64,000 nt of DNA. It comes from Paracidobacterium acidisoli. GTDB taxonomy: Bacteria > Acidobacteriota > Terriglobia > Terriglobales > Acidobacteriaceae. Shown one piece after another: positions 6,876 through 15,439 of this stretch. The DNA is taken from positions 186,001 to 250,000 of the forward strand of contig NZ_QVQT02000004.1 in NCBI RefSeq assembly GCF_003428625.2, written 5' to 3'. How positions within the stretch are numbered: position 1 is the first letter of the stretch; each line of letters begins with the position of its first letter. Position numbers and translations under genes: made by a program. The notes under the pieces were generated by a model. That model was not told where the DNA came from. It did no database searches and saw only the letters and a list, made by a program, of their open reading frames with translations.

Positions 6876-9467
6876 ATGAGAGTCCGCTTGTTTTTGTGTA
6901 TCACGCTGCTGTTACTGTGTCATCCGCAGCTTTGGCCGCAGGCAGTAACGAGGCAGTTTCCCCCGGCGGATCAAACGCAGCAGACCGCCGGCCAGACTCC
7001 TGCCTCCACGCCGGATGCCTCATCGAATACGCTGCCCGATGCGCCTGATCTGCAAAGCTCCCTTCCGGAAGCGCATCCTGTCCCGTCTCCGCTCTCCGGC
7101 ACGCCGGTAAAGATCATTGCCGACTCGCAGACCCGCACCCCCACGGCAAAAGGCAATCTCTACGCGCTCGACGGCAACGTCGTAATCTACTACCGCAATT
7201 ATGTCGTTCGCGCCGACCACGCGACCTACAACGACGACACCGGCGACGTCATCGCCTCCGGCCACATGCTCGTCGACGGCGGCCCCGACGACGAGCACTT
7301 CGAAAGCACGCACGGCACCATCAACCTGCAGCAGGACACCGGCCACTTCTACGACGTCGCCGGCACCATCGGCGTGCAGCGCGCCGGCCACGGCAAAGTC
7401 ATCTACACCTCACCCAATCCATACGCGCTCACCGGAAAAGAGATTCTGCAGCTCGGCAAAAAACGCTATCGCGTCCTGCACGGCACCATGACCTCCTGCC
7501 GCCTGCCCGATCCCGACTGGAGCATCCTCGCCGGCGACATCGAGCTCGCCAACGACAAGGCGACCACGAAAAACGCGCTCTTCCAGCTCCTGCACATTCC
7601 ACTCTTCTACCTTCCTTATGTATCCCGCGCCGTCGGCGAAAACACCCGCCAGTCCGGAATCCTCCTTCCCTACTTCGGGAAAAACACGACCCGCGGCTGG
7701 ATTCTGGGCGAAGGCTTCTATCTCACCCTGGGCCGCAGCGCCGACATCACCGCCGCCGCGCAATACTACTCAAAGCGCGGCTTCGCTCCGAATGGAATGT
7801 TCCGCTACAAAGGCCTCGGCGAGAACTTCGGAAATATCCGCTTCCACAGCCTCCTCGACCGCGGCTGCGCCCCGCCCAGCTGTTCAAAGCTCACCAACCA
7901 GGGCGGCATCGACGTCAATGTGGACGGACGCTACGATCTCGGTCCGCACGCCCGTGCCGTCATCGACGGAGAATACCTCAGCTCCTACCTCTACCGGCTC
8001 GTCTTCGAGGAAAGCTACGCCGTCGCCATCAACTCTGAGATCAAGTCCCAGGCCTTTATCACGCATGAGCACGACGACATCTGGCGCAGCATCCGCGTCA
8101 ATCGCTACCAGAACTTCCAGGCAGCCTCACCGGCCGGCGACGAGGTCCGCATCCTGCACCTTCCTGAGCTCGACGTCGACACCGCCGAGCGTCATCTCGG
8201 CAAAAGCTGGCTCCTCTGGGACTTCACCGGCTCCGCCGCCGCTCTCTCGCGGTACGACTATCCCAACTTCCGCACTACGGCGGAAGTGCCCCGCACCGAT
8301 TTCAACCCCCATCTTTCTCTGCCGCTGCACTTCGCCGGCTGGAGCTTCCGCCCCGAATTCGGGCTGCGCGACACCTGGTACGGAAAAAGCCAGAACGATA
8401 CACCCCTCACAAACTTCCCCACGGTCCGCCTCGAGGGAATCAACCGCATGGCCATCCAGACCGGCTTCGACCTCCGCCCGCCGGCTCTCGAGCGCGACTT
8501 CAGCGCGCCCTGGCTGCAGAAACTTACCGGAGGAACGGTCCGGCACGTCCTCGAGCCTGATATCCAGTACCACTACGTGACCGGCATCAATAATTTCCGG
8601 CAGATCCTGCGCTTCGACGACACCGACATCGCCAGCAACACCAATGAGATCGAGTACTCGCTGACCCAGCGCTTCTACCTCCGCCAGCAGCATCCGCATC
8701 CCTGCAGTGAAGCCGACGTAACCGGACGCGAAGACGCTCGCCCGCCCTCCATCCCTCTCGCCTCCGGACCGGAAGAGATCGAGCCCGTCGAGGTCCTGCC
8801 GCAAAGCACCTGCACCGGCAGCCCCGTCGACTGGCTGAGCTGGAAGGTCGCGCAGAAGTACTTCTTCGAGCCCGGATTCGACCGCGCCATCACACGCGGC
8901 ACACCCAATCCCCTGCTCACCACCCTCGATTTCTCCGGCATCGACTTCCTCACCAGCTCTCGGCACTATTCGCCGGTCATCTCGCGTCTGCATGCCCGCA
9001 CCACCGCAGCCACGGACTTCGAGTGGGATCTGGACTACGACACAAAGACCGGCCGCCTGCTGTCGAGCAATCTCTACACCACATTCCACACCGGCGAATA
9101 TCGCTTTCAGTTCGGCGACGCGTATCTGAATACTCCTCCCGGTCCCCCTCCCGGCTCTCTTCCCCAGGTAACACCATCCACGACGGAGAAGAACGCATAC
9201 CACCAGATTCATCTCGCCAGCAGCTACGGCTCCGAGACCAAGCTGGGCTTCAGCACAGGAATCAACGCCGCCTATGACCTGGTCCATGAGCAGCTCCAGT
9301 ACGGAGCCGTGCAGGCCGCCTATAATCTGGATTGCTGCGGCCTCGCCATCCAGTGGCGAAAGTTCTCTCTGGGATCGATCCGCGACGACACCGAATACCT
9401 CTACAGCTTCAGCTTCTCCGGCTTCGCCTCGCTCGGAAACCTCTCCCGCCGTCTGCGACTCTTCTGA
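6876..9467 (+). CDS. lptD: LPS-assembly outer-membrane protein LptD
   Basis: LptD is the beta-barrel that, with LptE, inserts lipopolysaccharide into the outer leaflet of the outer membrane. From the ATG at 6876 the protein has 863 residues: a signal peptide (MRVRLFLCITLLLLC), a low-complexity linker, an OstA/LptA-like jellyroll domain (for example DGNVVIYYRNYVVRADHATY), then a long barrel with the family's PLFYLPYVS and QSGILLPYFG blocks. An in-frame ATG at 6855 is possible, but GGAG fits 6876 and the signal peptide better. With lpxC at 60.6 kb it supports an LPS-bearing outer membrane. The following DsbA-like and PPIase genes suggest a shared folding role. Confidence 0.93.
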   Translation: MRVRLFLCITLLLLCHPQLWPQAVTRQFPPADQTQQTAGQTPASTPDASSNTLPDAPDLQSSLPEAHPVPSPLSGTPVKIIADSQTRTPTAKGNLYALDGNVVIYYRNYVVRADHATYNDDTGDVIASGHMLVDGGPDDEHFESTHGTINLQQDTGHFYDVAGTIGVQRAGHGKVIYTSPNPYALTGKEILQLGKKRYRVLHGTMTSCRLPDPDWSILAGDIELANDKATTKNALFQLLHIPLFYLPYVSRAVGENTRQSGILLPYFGKNTTRGWILGEGFYLTLGRSADITAAAQYYSKRGFAPNGMFRYKGLGENFGNIRFHSLLDRGCAPPSCSKLTNQGGIDVNVDGRYDLGPHARAVIDGEYLSSYLYRLVFEESYAVAINSEIKSQAFITHEHDDIWRSIRVNRYQNFQAASPAGDEVRILHLPELDVDTAERHLGKSWLLWDFTGSAAALSRYDYPNFRTTAEVPRTDFNPHLSLPLHFAGWSFRPEFGLRDTWYGKSQNDTPLTNFPTVRLEGINRMAIQTGFDLRPPALERDFSAPWLQKLTGGTVRHVLEPDIQYHYVTGINNFRQILRFDDTDIASNTNEIEYSLTQRFYLRQQHPHPCSEADVTGREDARPPSIPLASGPEEIEPVEVLPQSTCTGSPVDWLSWKVAQKYFFEPGFDRAITRGTPNPLLTTLDFSGIDFLTSSRHYSPVISRLHARTTAATDFEWDLDYDTKTGRLLSSNLYTTFHTGEYRFQFGDAYLNTPPGPPPGSLPQVTPSTTEKNAYHQIHLASSYGSETKLGFSTGINAAYDLVHEQLQYGAVQAAYNLDCCGLAIQWRKFSLGSIRDDTEYLYSFSFSGFASLGNLSRRLRLF

Positions 9468-9469
9468 AG

Positions 9470-9590
9470 GTCCGGCAGCGGATCAGTTTCATGCTGTCTG
9501 GAAGGTCACGACTTCAACCCTGCCGCAAAGGGCACGATAAGTGCGGGGCCTTAGCCCCTGAGGGACGGCTTTTCAAACTGCCCCATTGCT
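9470..9590. repeat. Dispersed intergenic repeat, copy A
   Basis: The stretch between lptD and the DsbA-like gene resembles those at 15217-15360 and 26523-26870: a GGATCAGTTT-like start, a GTCACGACTTCA block, a GGCACG block and a segment ending TTTCAAACTG. It contains the imperfect hairpin GGGGCCTTAGCCCC. No coding sequence of family type is seen here. Its function is unknown. Confidence 0.6.
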
Positions 9591-9634
9591 GAAAGGCCCT
9601 CCCGGTCTTCCCCGATGCCAGGAATGGGATAATA

Positions 9635-10654
9635 ATGCATACGTTGCGAAGCCGCCCGGCCGAAAGGTGGATTGACTTGTACCGAACCCGTTTTCTGCAG
9701 GGCTGCCTCGTCCTGCTGCTCCTGGCTGCCGGATGCAAAGCTCAGACCGCGCCCGTCGACAGCGCCCCCAGCGCAGTCGATCGCAAGATTGAGCTCCTCG
9801 TGCGCTCTGAGCTGAATGTCCCTCCGCAATACAGCGTTGCCGTCGGACCCCATACACGCAGCGATATTCCCGGCTATGACACCATCACCATCACCTTCTC
9901 GCTGCCCGGCCATCCCGACCACACGCAGACGCTCGATTATCTGATCTCCAAAGACGGCAACACGCTCGCTCGCCTGGCAAAGTGGGATATCAGCAAAGAT
10001 CCCGCCGCCGTCTTTCCCATCGCCAACCGCCCCATTCGCGGCAATCCTGCGGCAAAGGTCACCATCGTCAACTTCGACGATCTCGAATGCCCCTACTGTG
10101 CGCGCATGCACGCCGAGTTTTTCCCGGCTACCCTCGAGCGGTATAAAGATCTCATCCGCATCATCTATCTCGATTACCCGCTCACCGAGCTGCATCCCTG
10201 GGCCATGCACGCCGCCGTGAATGCCAACTGCCTCGCCGCGGAAAATCCGATCGCCTACTGGAACTACGTCGACTACCTCCATACTCACGGAGAAGATGTG
10301 AGCGGCCCCGATCACGATCCCGCCAAATCCGCGGCTATGCTCGACAAGCTCGCCCGCCAGGAAGGCACCCGTCAGAACGTCGATGCCGTAAAGCTCGACG
10401 CCTGCATCACCAAACAGGACGACTCGCAGATTCGGGCCGAGATGCACGTGGGAGACAGGCTGGGAGTCAATGCCACCCCGACCTTTTTCGTCAATGGCGA
10501 TCGCTGGTCCGGCGCCCTGCCTGCGGCCGATCTCGATCTGATGATCGACCGCGCCCTTCGCGCCGCAGGCCAGACCCCTCCCGTCGAGCAGAAGGTCGCC
10601 CCCGCCACGCCTTCCCAGGAAAGTAAACCGGCCGGAGCCACCCCTTCTGAATAG
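9635..10654 (+). CDS. DsbA-like thioredoxin-fold lipoprotein
   Basis: The 339-residue protein carries a thioredoxin_4/DsbA-type domain with the active-site pair C152-P-Y-C155 in LECPYCARM and a cis-proline region NATPTFFVNG, so it probably oxidises, reduces or isomerises disulfides of exported proteins. A lipobox LAAGC (C34) near the N-terminus suggests membrane anchoring on the periplasmic side. The region between (about 45-130) is a small domain preceding the thioredoxin fold, and the C-terminus is a Pro/Ala-rich tail. It lies between lptD and a SurA-like PPIase on the same strand. LptD proteins need disulfides in some bacteria, so a link is plausible but inferred. Confidence 0.87.
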   Translation: MHTLRSRPAERWIDLYRTRFLQGCLVLLLLAAGCKAQTAPVDSAPSAVDRKIELLVRSELNVPPQYSVAVGPHTRSDIPGYDTITITFSLPGHPDHTQTLDYLISKDGNTLARLAKWDISKDPAAVFPIANRPIRGNPAAKVTIVNFDDLECPYCARMHAEFFPATLERYKDLIRIIYLDYPLTELHPWAMHAAVNANCLAAENPIAYWNYVDYLHTHGEDVSGPDHDPAKSAAMLDKLARQEGTRQNVDAVKLDACITKQDDSQIRAEMHVGDRLGVNATPTFFVNGDRWSGALPAADLDLMIDRALRAAGQTPPVEQKVAPATPSQESKPAGATPSE

Positions 10655-10681
10655 GTTCTTCCGTTCTGCAATCACCCTGTC

Positions 10682-10703
10682 AGCCCGCCCTATGCAGCGG
10701 GCT
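10682..10703 (+). terminator. Hairpin after the DsbA-like gene
   Basis: AGCCCGC (10682-10688) pairs perfectly with GCGGGCT (10697-10703) across an 8-base loop, 28 bases after the stop codon. Only a short TTT follows, so as a rho-independent terminator it is weak. Confidence 0.4.
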
Positions 10704-10713
10704 TTCCGCCGAT

Positions 10714-10753
10714 TATGCTGATAATTGCCTTTCGGCCAGTTATGCTGGTAATT
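10714..10753. repeat. Two 13-bp direct repeats before the PPIase gene
   Basis: TATGCTGATAATT (10714-10726) and TATGCTGGTAATT (10741-10753) differ by one base and are 27 bases apart. They lie in an A+T-richer pocket about 60-100 bases upstream of the SurA-like gene. They could be regulator sites or promoter elements, but nothing in the window decides this. Confidence 0.35.
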
Positions 10754-10813
10754 ACGGACCGGAGATACCTGCCGATTCGGACGCCGCCTCGCCGGCGTCC
10801 CTGGAGATGACTG

Positions 10814-11935
10814 TTGCAATTCCCATTGTTCGCTGCTGCAAAGACCTTCCCCCGACATAACGTGCGTAGAACGCCGGCCGGAGTCACCCGCCGCGCAGCC
10901 TTCGCGGCCTTTGCTCTCGGCATGGTCTGCGCCGTTACCGGATGCCAGCGCGGGCACACCCCGGACACGCTCGCTTCCGTAAACGGCAAGCCGATCCTGC
11001 GCGGCGAGGTCGAGACCATCTACCAGAACAACCTCGGCAACTCGCACCAGCAGCCGTCGAAGGTGCAGGCCGATATCGTTCGCCTCAACATTCTGCGCCA
11101 GCTCATCGACGAAGAGATTCTGATGCAGCGCGCGGCCAGGATGAACCTCTCCGCCACCGACGAGGAAGTGGACTCGAAGCTCAACGAGATCAAGGCTCCG
11201 TTTACCCAGGAAGAGTTTCAGAAGCGTCTCGACTCGCAGCACCTCACGCTCGACGATCTGAAAAAGGAAATCCGCCGCAGCAAGACCGAAGAGAAGCTCT
11301 TCAATAAGGAAATCAACTCCCGCATCAACATCACCGACGCCGACATCGCCGGCTACTACAACGAGCACAAAGCGGAGTTCAATCTCATCGAGCCCCAGTA
11401 CCATCTGGCTGAGATCGTCGTCACCTCCATCCCCACTCAGCCGCAGCAGGCCGGCAATCTCCAGAACAGCAAGGCGATGAACGACGCCGAGGCGAAGAAG
11501 AAGGTGCAGATGCTGCACAACCGCCTCGAAAGCGGAGAAGATTTCGGCGCCCTCGCCATGAACTTCTCCGAGCGGCCCGACACCGCTCCCAACGGCGGTG
11601 ACATGGGCTTTGTCACCGAGTCGCAGCTCCACGCCGATGCCGATGTCTACAACGCGGTCGCCAAACTGAAGCCCGGTCAGATCACCGAGATCCTGCCCGT
11701 CTATGCCTCGGCCGGATCGAAGCAGGCCATCGGCTATGCCATCTACAAGCTCATCGACCGCGAAGCCGCCGGCCAGCGCGAGCTCAACGATCCCCGCGTA
11801 CAGCAGGCCATCCGCCAGCAGCTGCGCGACAGCCGCTCCCAGCTCCTCAAAAACGCGTACCTCGAAATGCTTCGCGACCAGGCCCACGTCACAAATTACT
11901 TCGCGGAAGAGGTCTTCAAAGAAGGCGCGCAGTAA
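10814..11935 (+). CDS. SurA-like peptidyl-prolyl isomerase lipoprotein
   Basis: The protein resembles parvulin-type periplasmic chaperones (SurA/PrsA). A lipobox VTGC (C44) follows a hydrophobic stretch. Then comes a SurA_N-like helical region (LASVNGKPILRGEVE, LIDEEILMQRAARMNL, which are typical) and a parvulin domain around residues 190-300 recognisable by EPQYHLAEIVV, GEDFGALAMNFSE and GGDMGFV. It probably helps outer-membrane proteins fold. The TTG at 10814 has GGAG upstream; a GTG at 10862 would give a more usual signal-peptide length. It is 34 bases ahead of the oxidoreductase gene on the same strand. Confidence 0.88.
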   Translation: MQFPLFAAAKTFPRHNVRRTPAGVTRRAAFAAFALGMVCAVTGCQRGHTPDTLASVNGKPILRGEVETIYQNNLGNSHQQPSKVQADIVRLNILRQLIDEEILMQRAARMNLSATDEEVDSKLNEIKAPFTQEEFQKRLDSQHLTLDDLKKEIRRSKTEEKLFNKEINSRINITDADIAGYYNEHKAEFNLIEPQYHLAEIVVTSIPTQPQQAGNLQNSKAMNDAEAKKKVQMLHNRLESGEDFGALAMNFSERPDTAPNGGDMGFVTESQLHADADVYNAVAKLKPGQITEILPVYASAGSKQAIGYAIYKLIDREAAGQRELNDPRVQQAIRQQLRDSRSQLLKNAYLEMLRDQAHVTNYFAEEVFKEGAQ

Positions 11936-11969
11936 CCCCGGAAGAAGAACGAAAACAGAGGAAGAGCGA

Positions 11970-12959
11970 ATGATCCGGTACGGCATCCTCGGCTTCGGCC
12001 ATCATGCCATCAAGCGCATGGTCCCCGGCTTTTCATACGCGCAATCCTCGCAGCTCGCCGGCTTGTGGCGCCGCGATCCGGTAAAAGCCGAAGCCAACGC
12101 GCGCGCATACAGCATCCCCCGCGTCTTTGCCTCCGCCGGCGACCTCTGCGCCTCGCCGGAGATCGATGCCGTCTTTATCGCATCACCCGACGCATTGCAC
12201 CTCGCCGATGTGCTCACCGCGGCGCGTCACGGCAAACATATTCTCTGCGAGAAGCCGCTCGCCATGAATGCCTCCGAAGCCGAACAGATGCTCTCTGCCG
12301 CAAACGCGGCGGGCATTCGCTTCGGTGTCGCGCAGAACATGCGCTACTACCGCAGTCTTGAGCTCATCCGCCAGTGGATCGCCGAAGGTCGCATCGGCGC
12401 GCCGGCACTCGCGCAGTCGCAGTTCGCCTTCAATGCCGCCGCCAGCCCGCGCGTCTGGATTTACGACTCCTCGCTCGCCCTCGGCGGCCCCATCGGCGAC
12501 GTGGCCATCCACTGCATCGATGCGCTGCGCTTTATCCTCGACACTACCGTCGCGCAGATCAGCACTCTCGCGCATCGCGATGCTCACTCCGGCTCCGTCG
12601 AATCGCACGCTGCGCTGGCGCTCGCATTCGCCTCAGGAGCCATGGGAGCCGTTACCGTCACCACCCGCACCGCATATCGAACGGTGATCGAAGTGGTTGG
12701 CGAAACCGGCGCCATTCTCTGCGAAAACGGCCTCACCGTCGACCATCCTGTAGAAGTGATGCTGCGCCGCCGCACCGAGGTTGAATCCGTTGAGACCGTC
12801 TCCAACGCCGACGCCTATGGCAGAATGCTCGATGGCTTTTCCGCCTGGATCGAAGGCGGCGTGGAATACCGCTCCCCGGGCACCGACGGCCTGATCAACC
12901 AGCGCATCCTCGACGCCGCTTACCGCAGCTGGCGCACCGGCGAAACCCAGACGCCATAA
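11970..12959 (+). CDS. Gfo/Idh/MocA-family NAD(P)-dependent oxidoreductase
   Basis: These enzymes oxidise or reduce sugars, inositols or related compounds with NAD(P). The 329-residue protein opens with a Rossmann strand and glycine turn (YGILGFGHHA) and carries the family's E-K-P motif in ILCEKPLAMN (E94-K95-P96), followed by the alpha/beta dimerisation domain (GGPIGDVAIHCIDALRF). The ATG at 11970 is well supported by GAGGAAGAG upstream. The substrate is unknown. It follows the PPIase gene after 34 bases but has no obvious functional link with it. Confidence 0.9.
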   Translation: MIRYGILGFGHHAIKRMVPGFSYAQSSQLAGLWRRDPVKAEANARAYSIPRVFASAGDLCASPEIDAVFIASPDALHLADVLTAARHGKHILCEKPLAMNASEAEQMLSAANAAGIRFGVAQNMRYYRSLELIRQWIAEGRIGAPALAQSQFAFNAAASPRVWIYDSSLALGGPIGDVAIHCIDALRFILDTTVAQISTLAHRDAHSGSVESHAALALAFASGAMGAVTVTTRTAYRTVIEVVGETGAILCENGLTVDHPVEVMLRRRTEVESVETVSNADAYGRMLDGFSAWIEGGVEYRSPGTDGLINQRILDAAYRSWRTGETQTP

Positions 12960-12966
12960 TCCGGGA

Positions 12967-12998
12967 GCAGGGGTTAGCCCTTGGGGATTAGCGGTTAG
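12967..12998. repeat. GGGATTAGCGRTTAG-type intergenic repeat, copy 1
   Basis: This stretch (GGGGTTAGCC, GGGGATTAGCGGTTAG) reappears in the opposite orientation at 63696-63734 next to ahcY. Both copies lie just outside gene ends. Its function is unknown. Confidence 0.5.
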
Positions 12999-13037
12999 AA
13001 ATCAGCCAGCCAATACAACCTTTCCTGCCTGAATGAT

Positions 13038-13121
13038 GCCCTGTGCCCTGTGCCCTGTGCCCTGTGCCCTGTGCCCTGTGCCCTGTGCCCTGTGCCCTGT
13101 GCCCTGTGCCCTGTGCCCTGT
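13038..13121. repeat. Perfect tandem array, 12 x GCCCTGT
   Basis: Exactly twelve uninterrupted copies of the heptamer GCCCTGT fill 84 bases between the convergent ends of the oxidoreductase and the biotin-carrier gene, stopping two bases before the latter's stop codon. Perfect short arrays change length by slippage. Because 7 is not a multiple of 3, any change here would shift a frame, but no gene reads through it. Confidence 0.97.
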
Positions 13122-13123
13122 CT

Positions 13124-13630
13124 TCACTCAATCACTGCCAGCACATCTCCTGCCGTCACGGTATCGCCGGCTCCGACGTGAATCTCGGTTACCCGCCCAT
13201 CCTTCGGCGACTTCACCTCATTCTGCATTTTCATCGCTTCGATCACCACAATTCCCTGGTGCGCTCTCACTGTCTCGCCCTTTGCCGCCAGCAGCCGCAC
13301 CACGCGGCCCGGCATCGATGCCTTCAGAGTCTTCGGCCCATCGGTGCCTCCGCCATGCGTTCGCCGCGATCGCAATGAGCGCGGATCTTCGACTCGATAC
13401 GCCATCCGCTCCGTTCCCGCGAACAACACCTGCTCCTCCGCTGCGCTCTCTTCCAGCACAATCCGGTAAGAGCGGCCATCGACGATCAGCGAAAGCACTC
13501 CCGGCCGCAGCAGCCGCGCTTCTGCAGTGACGCTCTCTCCGTCGACAGAAGCACGCCAGACGCCGTTCTCCGCCGCCTGCTCCAGCTGCACTTTGCGAAG
13601 CTGCCCGCCCATTTCAATCTCGATCCTCAC
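13124..13630 (-). CDS. Biotin carboxyl carrier-type protein
   Basis: The C-terminal 70 residues form a biotinyl domain: SMPGRVVRLL, then the biotinylation motif E-A-M-K-M with the modified lysine at residue 134, and VGAGDTVTAGDVLAVIE at the end. The N-terminal half (MRIEIEMGGQLRKV onward) resembles the linker region of acyl-CoA carboxylase alpha chains. I chose the GTG at 13630 because it overlaps the biotin carboxylase stop in a GTGA junction with GGGGAG upstream, and because the domain begins there; an ATG at 13666 would overlap 40 bases of accC. The protein would shuttle carboxybiotin between the carboxylase and a carboxyltransferase encoded elsewhere. Confidence 0.9.
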   Translation of the reverse strand: MRIEIEMGGQLRKVQLEQAAENGVWRASVDGESVTAEARLLRPGVLSLIVDGRSYRIVLEESAAEEQVLFAGTERMAYRVEDPRSLRSRRTHGGGTDGPKTLKASMPGRVVRLLAAKGETVRAHQGIVVIEAMKMQNEVKSPKDGRVTEIHVGAGDTVTAGDVLAVIE

Positions 13631-15144
13631 CCGCGCAGCGCTCCCCGCCTGGCCTGCAGCTTCCACCCGCCTGCGCTTGCCGTCCCGGCTGTCCTGGCCG
13701 CGCCATCGCCGCGCAACGTTTCGAAGATCGCCGCGCCCAGCACCGCAGGGATCGCCGCATCCTTCACTTCGGCAGACGCTTCTCCCTCTGTACCGGAATC
13801 CCTTTGCAATAAACGATCGAGGTAGCCCGTATCGATGCGCGCGGCGCGAAAGTCCTCATCATGCAGAATGCGGCGAAAAAGGTTCAGGTTGCTCCGGATG
13901 CCGCCAATCACATACTCATCCAGCGCACGCAGCATCCGCGCAACCACCATCTTACGCGTCGGCGCATACGCAATCAGCTTGGAAAGCATCGGGTCATAAT
14001 CCATCGGCACCACCCAGCCCTCGTAAATGCCGCTGTCTTCGCGAATACCCGGCCCGCCCGGCTGCAGCAGCCGTGTAATGCGGCCCGGCGACGGAAAAAA
14101 TCCATTCTCCGGATCTTCGGCATAGATACGGCACTCGATCGCATGGCCGCGAAGCTGCACATCCTCCTGCTTCAAAGGCAGTGGCTCACCCTCGGCAATG
14201 TGAATCTGCAGGTGCACCAGGTCCAGACCTGTCACCAGCTCAGTTACCGGATGTTCCACCTGCAGCCGCGTATTCATCTCGAGAAAATAAAAACTCCCGC
14301 TGTCATCCAGCAAAAATTCGACCGTGCCTGCATTCGTATATCCAGCCGACTGCGCCAGCCGCACCGCAGCCTCTCCCATCCGCTGCCGCAGTTCTTCATC
14401 CACAACCGCAGACGGCGCTTCTTCAATTACCTTCTGATGCCGCCGCTGCACCGAGCATTCCCGCTCTCCAAGCGAGATGCAGTGACCATGCTCATCGGCC
14501 AGCACCTGTATCTCGATATGCCGCGGCCGCTCAATCAGCTTTTCGAGATAGACCTCGCCCGAACCGAATGCCCGCTCCGCCTCGCTCTGCGCCGATGTAA
14601 AAGCGCTCGCCAGCTCTTCGCGCCGAGTGATGGCCCGCATCCCCTTGCCGCCGCCGCCCGCAGCCGCCTTGAGCATCACCGGATACCCGATCTGCTCCGC
14701 GACCTCATACGCCTCGTCGAGCGAGGCCAGCGCCTCGGTCGATCCAGGCGTGCGCGGCATCCCCGCCTTATCCGCCGCCTGACGCGCGCGGGTCTTCGAT
14801 CCGAGCGCCCGCATCGCCTGCGCCGTCGGCCCGATAAACTTTATCCCCGCCTCTTCGCACGCCAGCGCGAAATCCGCATTTTCCGAAAGAAAGCCATATC
14901 CCGGATGAATCGCCTGCGCGCCCGACTCGCGGGCAATCTTCAGAATCAGATCACCGCGAAGATACGACTCCGTCGCCGGCGCCGGACCAAGCCGGTACGC
15001 CTCATCCGCTTCCATCACGTGCGGCGCTGCACGGTCTGCGTCGGAATACACCGCGACGGTGGCAATCCCCAGTTCGCGGCAGGCGCGCTCCACGCGCAGC
15101 GCAATCTCACCGCGGTTTGCAATCAGAATTTTGGTAAAGGCCAT
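13627..15144 (-). CDS. accC: Acyl-CoA/acetyl-CoA carboxylase, biotin carboxylase subunit
   Basis: Biotin carboxylase uses ATP and bicarbonate to carboxylate biotin on its carrier. The 505-residue protein begins KILIANRGEIALRV, carries the glycine-rich ATP-grasp loop AAGGGGKGM (161-169), QRRHQKVIEEAPS, EMNTRLQVEHPVTE and the C-terminal biotin-carboxylase domain (HAIECRIYAEDP). At about 50 residues longer than typical AccC, with an extended tail, it resembles the carboxylase part of propionyl- or methylcrotonyl-CoA carboxylase alpha chains. Its stop overlaps the carrier gene by four bases, implying translational coupling. No carboxyltransferase is in the window, so the acyl-CoA substrate is open. 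Confidence 0.92.
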   Translation of the reverse strand: MAFTKILIANRGEIALRVERACRELGIATVAVYSDADRAAPHVMEADEAYRLGPAPATESYLRGDLILKIARESGAQAIHPGYGFLSENADFALACEEAGIKFIGPTAQAMRALGSKTRARQAADKAGMPRTPGSTEALASLDEAYEVAEQIGYPVMLKAAAGGGGKGMRAITRREELASAFTSAQSEAERAFGSGEVYLEKLIERPRHIEIQVLADEHGHCISLGERECSVQRRHQKVIEEAPSAVVDEELRQRMGEAAVRLAQSAGYTNAGTVEFLLDDSGSFYFLEMNTRLQVEHPVTELVTGLDLVHLQIHIAEGEPLPLKQEDVQLRGHAIECRIYAEDPENGFFPSPGRITRLLQPGGPGIREDSGIYEGWVVPMDYDPMLSKLIAYAPTRKMVVARMLRALDEYVIGGIRSNLNLFRRILHDEDFRAARIDTGYLDRLLQRDSGTEGEASAEVKDAAIPAVLGAAIFETLRGDGAARTAGTASAGGWKLQARRGALRG

Positions 15145-15216
15145 GCGGCTCCGCAGGAAGCAAGGAAGGATTCTAAATCACACCGCGCCTCTCCCGGCAA
15201 TCAGCTCTCGCTTCGG

Positions 15217-15360
15217 TAGTGGGTCAGTTTGAATGGTTTGGAAAGGGCATACCTTCAGAGCCTGCGCTGAGCGAAGTCGAAGGATGCCGTAAGAGGTTCA
15301 AAAGGAGCGCAGCTTCAGCCGCTGAGGGATGGTTTGCTTTCTCTGCATTGCAAACTGACC
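15217..15360. repeat. Dispersed intergenic repeat, copy B
   Basis: Upstream of accC lies an element starting AGTGGGTCAGTTTGAAT, then AAAGGGCATACCTTCAG, the widespread motif TGAGCGAAGTCGAAGG (15268-15283), and a tail GCTGAGGGATGGTT ... TGCATTGCAAACTGACC. The tail matches 26819-26870 nearly base for base. Like copies A and C it is non-coding. Confidence 0.7.
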
Positions 15361-15390
15361 TGCGTCCCTCGCTTCCATCCCGAAAGTGCA

Positions 15391-15413
15391 AAGCCCCCGG
15401 AATCCGGGGGCTT
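15391..15413 (-). terminator. Rho-independent terminator after the TPR gene
   Basis: AAGCCCCCGG-AAT-CCGGGGGCTT is a perfect 10-bp stem with a 3-base loop, followed on the minus strand by TTGCACTTT. It sits 27 bases beyond the stop codon of the TPR lipoprotein gene and probably ends the tonB-exbBD-TPR transcript. Confidence 0.8.
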
Positions 15414-15439
15414 CACGTTCTGCTCGGAAGGTAAACCGC

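Noticed and set aside
13038-13121. CRISPR array
   Set aside because: The units are seven bases with no spacers and no cas genes.
13033-13530. Cys/Pro/Leu-rich open frame that reads through the heptanucleotide array
   Set aside because: Its start is only the repeat translated, and the remainder is antisense to the biotin-carrier gene.
13861-15219. Long plus-strand open frame antisense to accC
   Set aside because: Shadow frame; composition is unlike any protein family.
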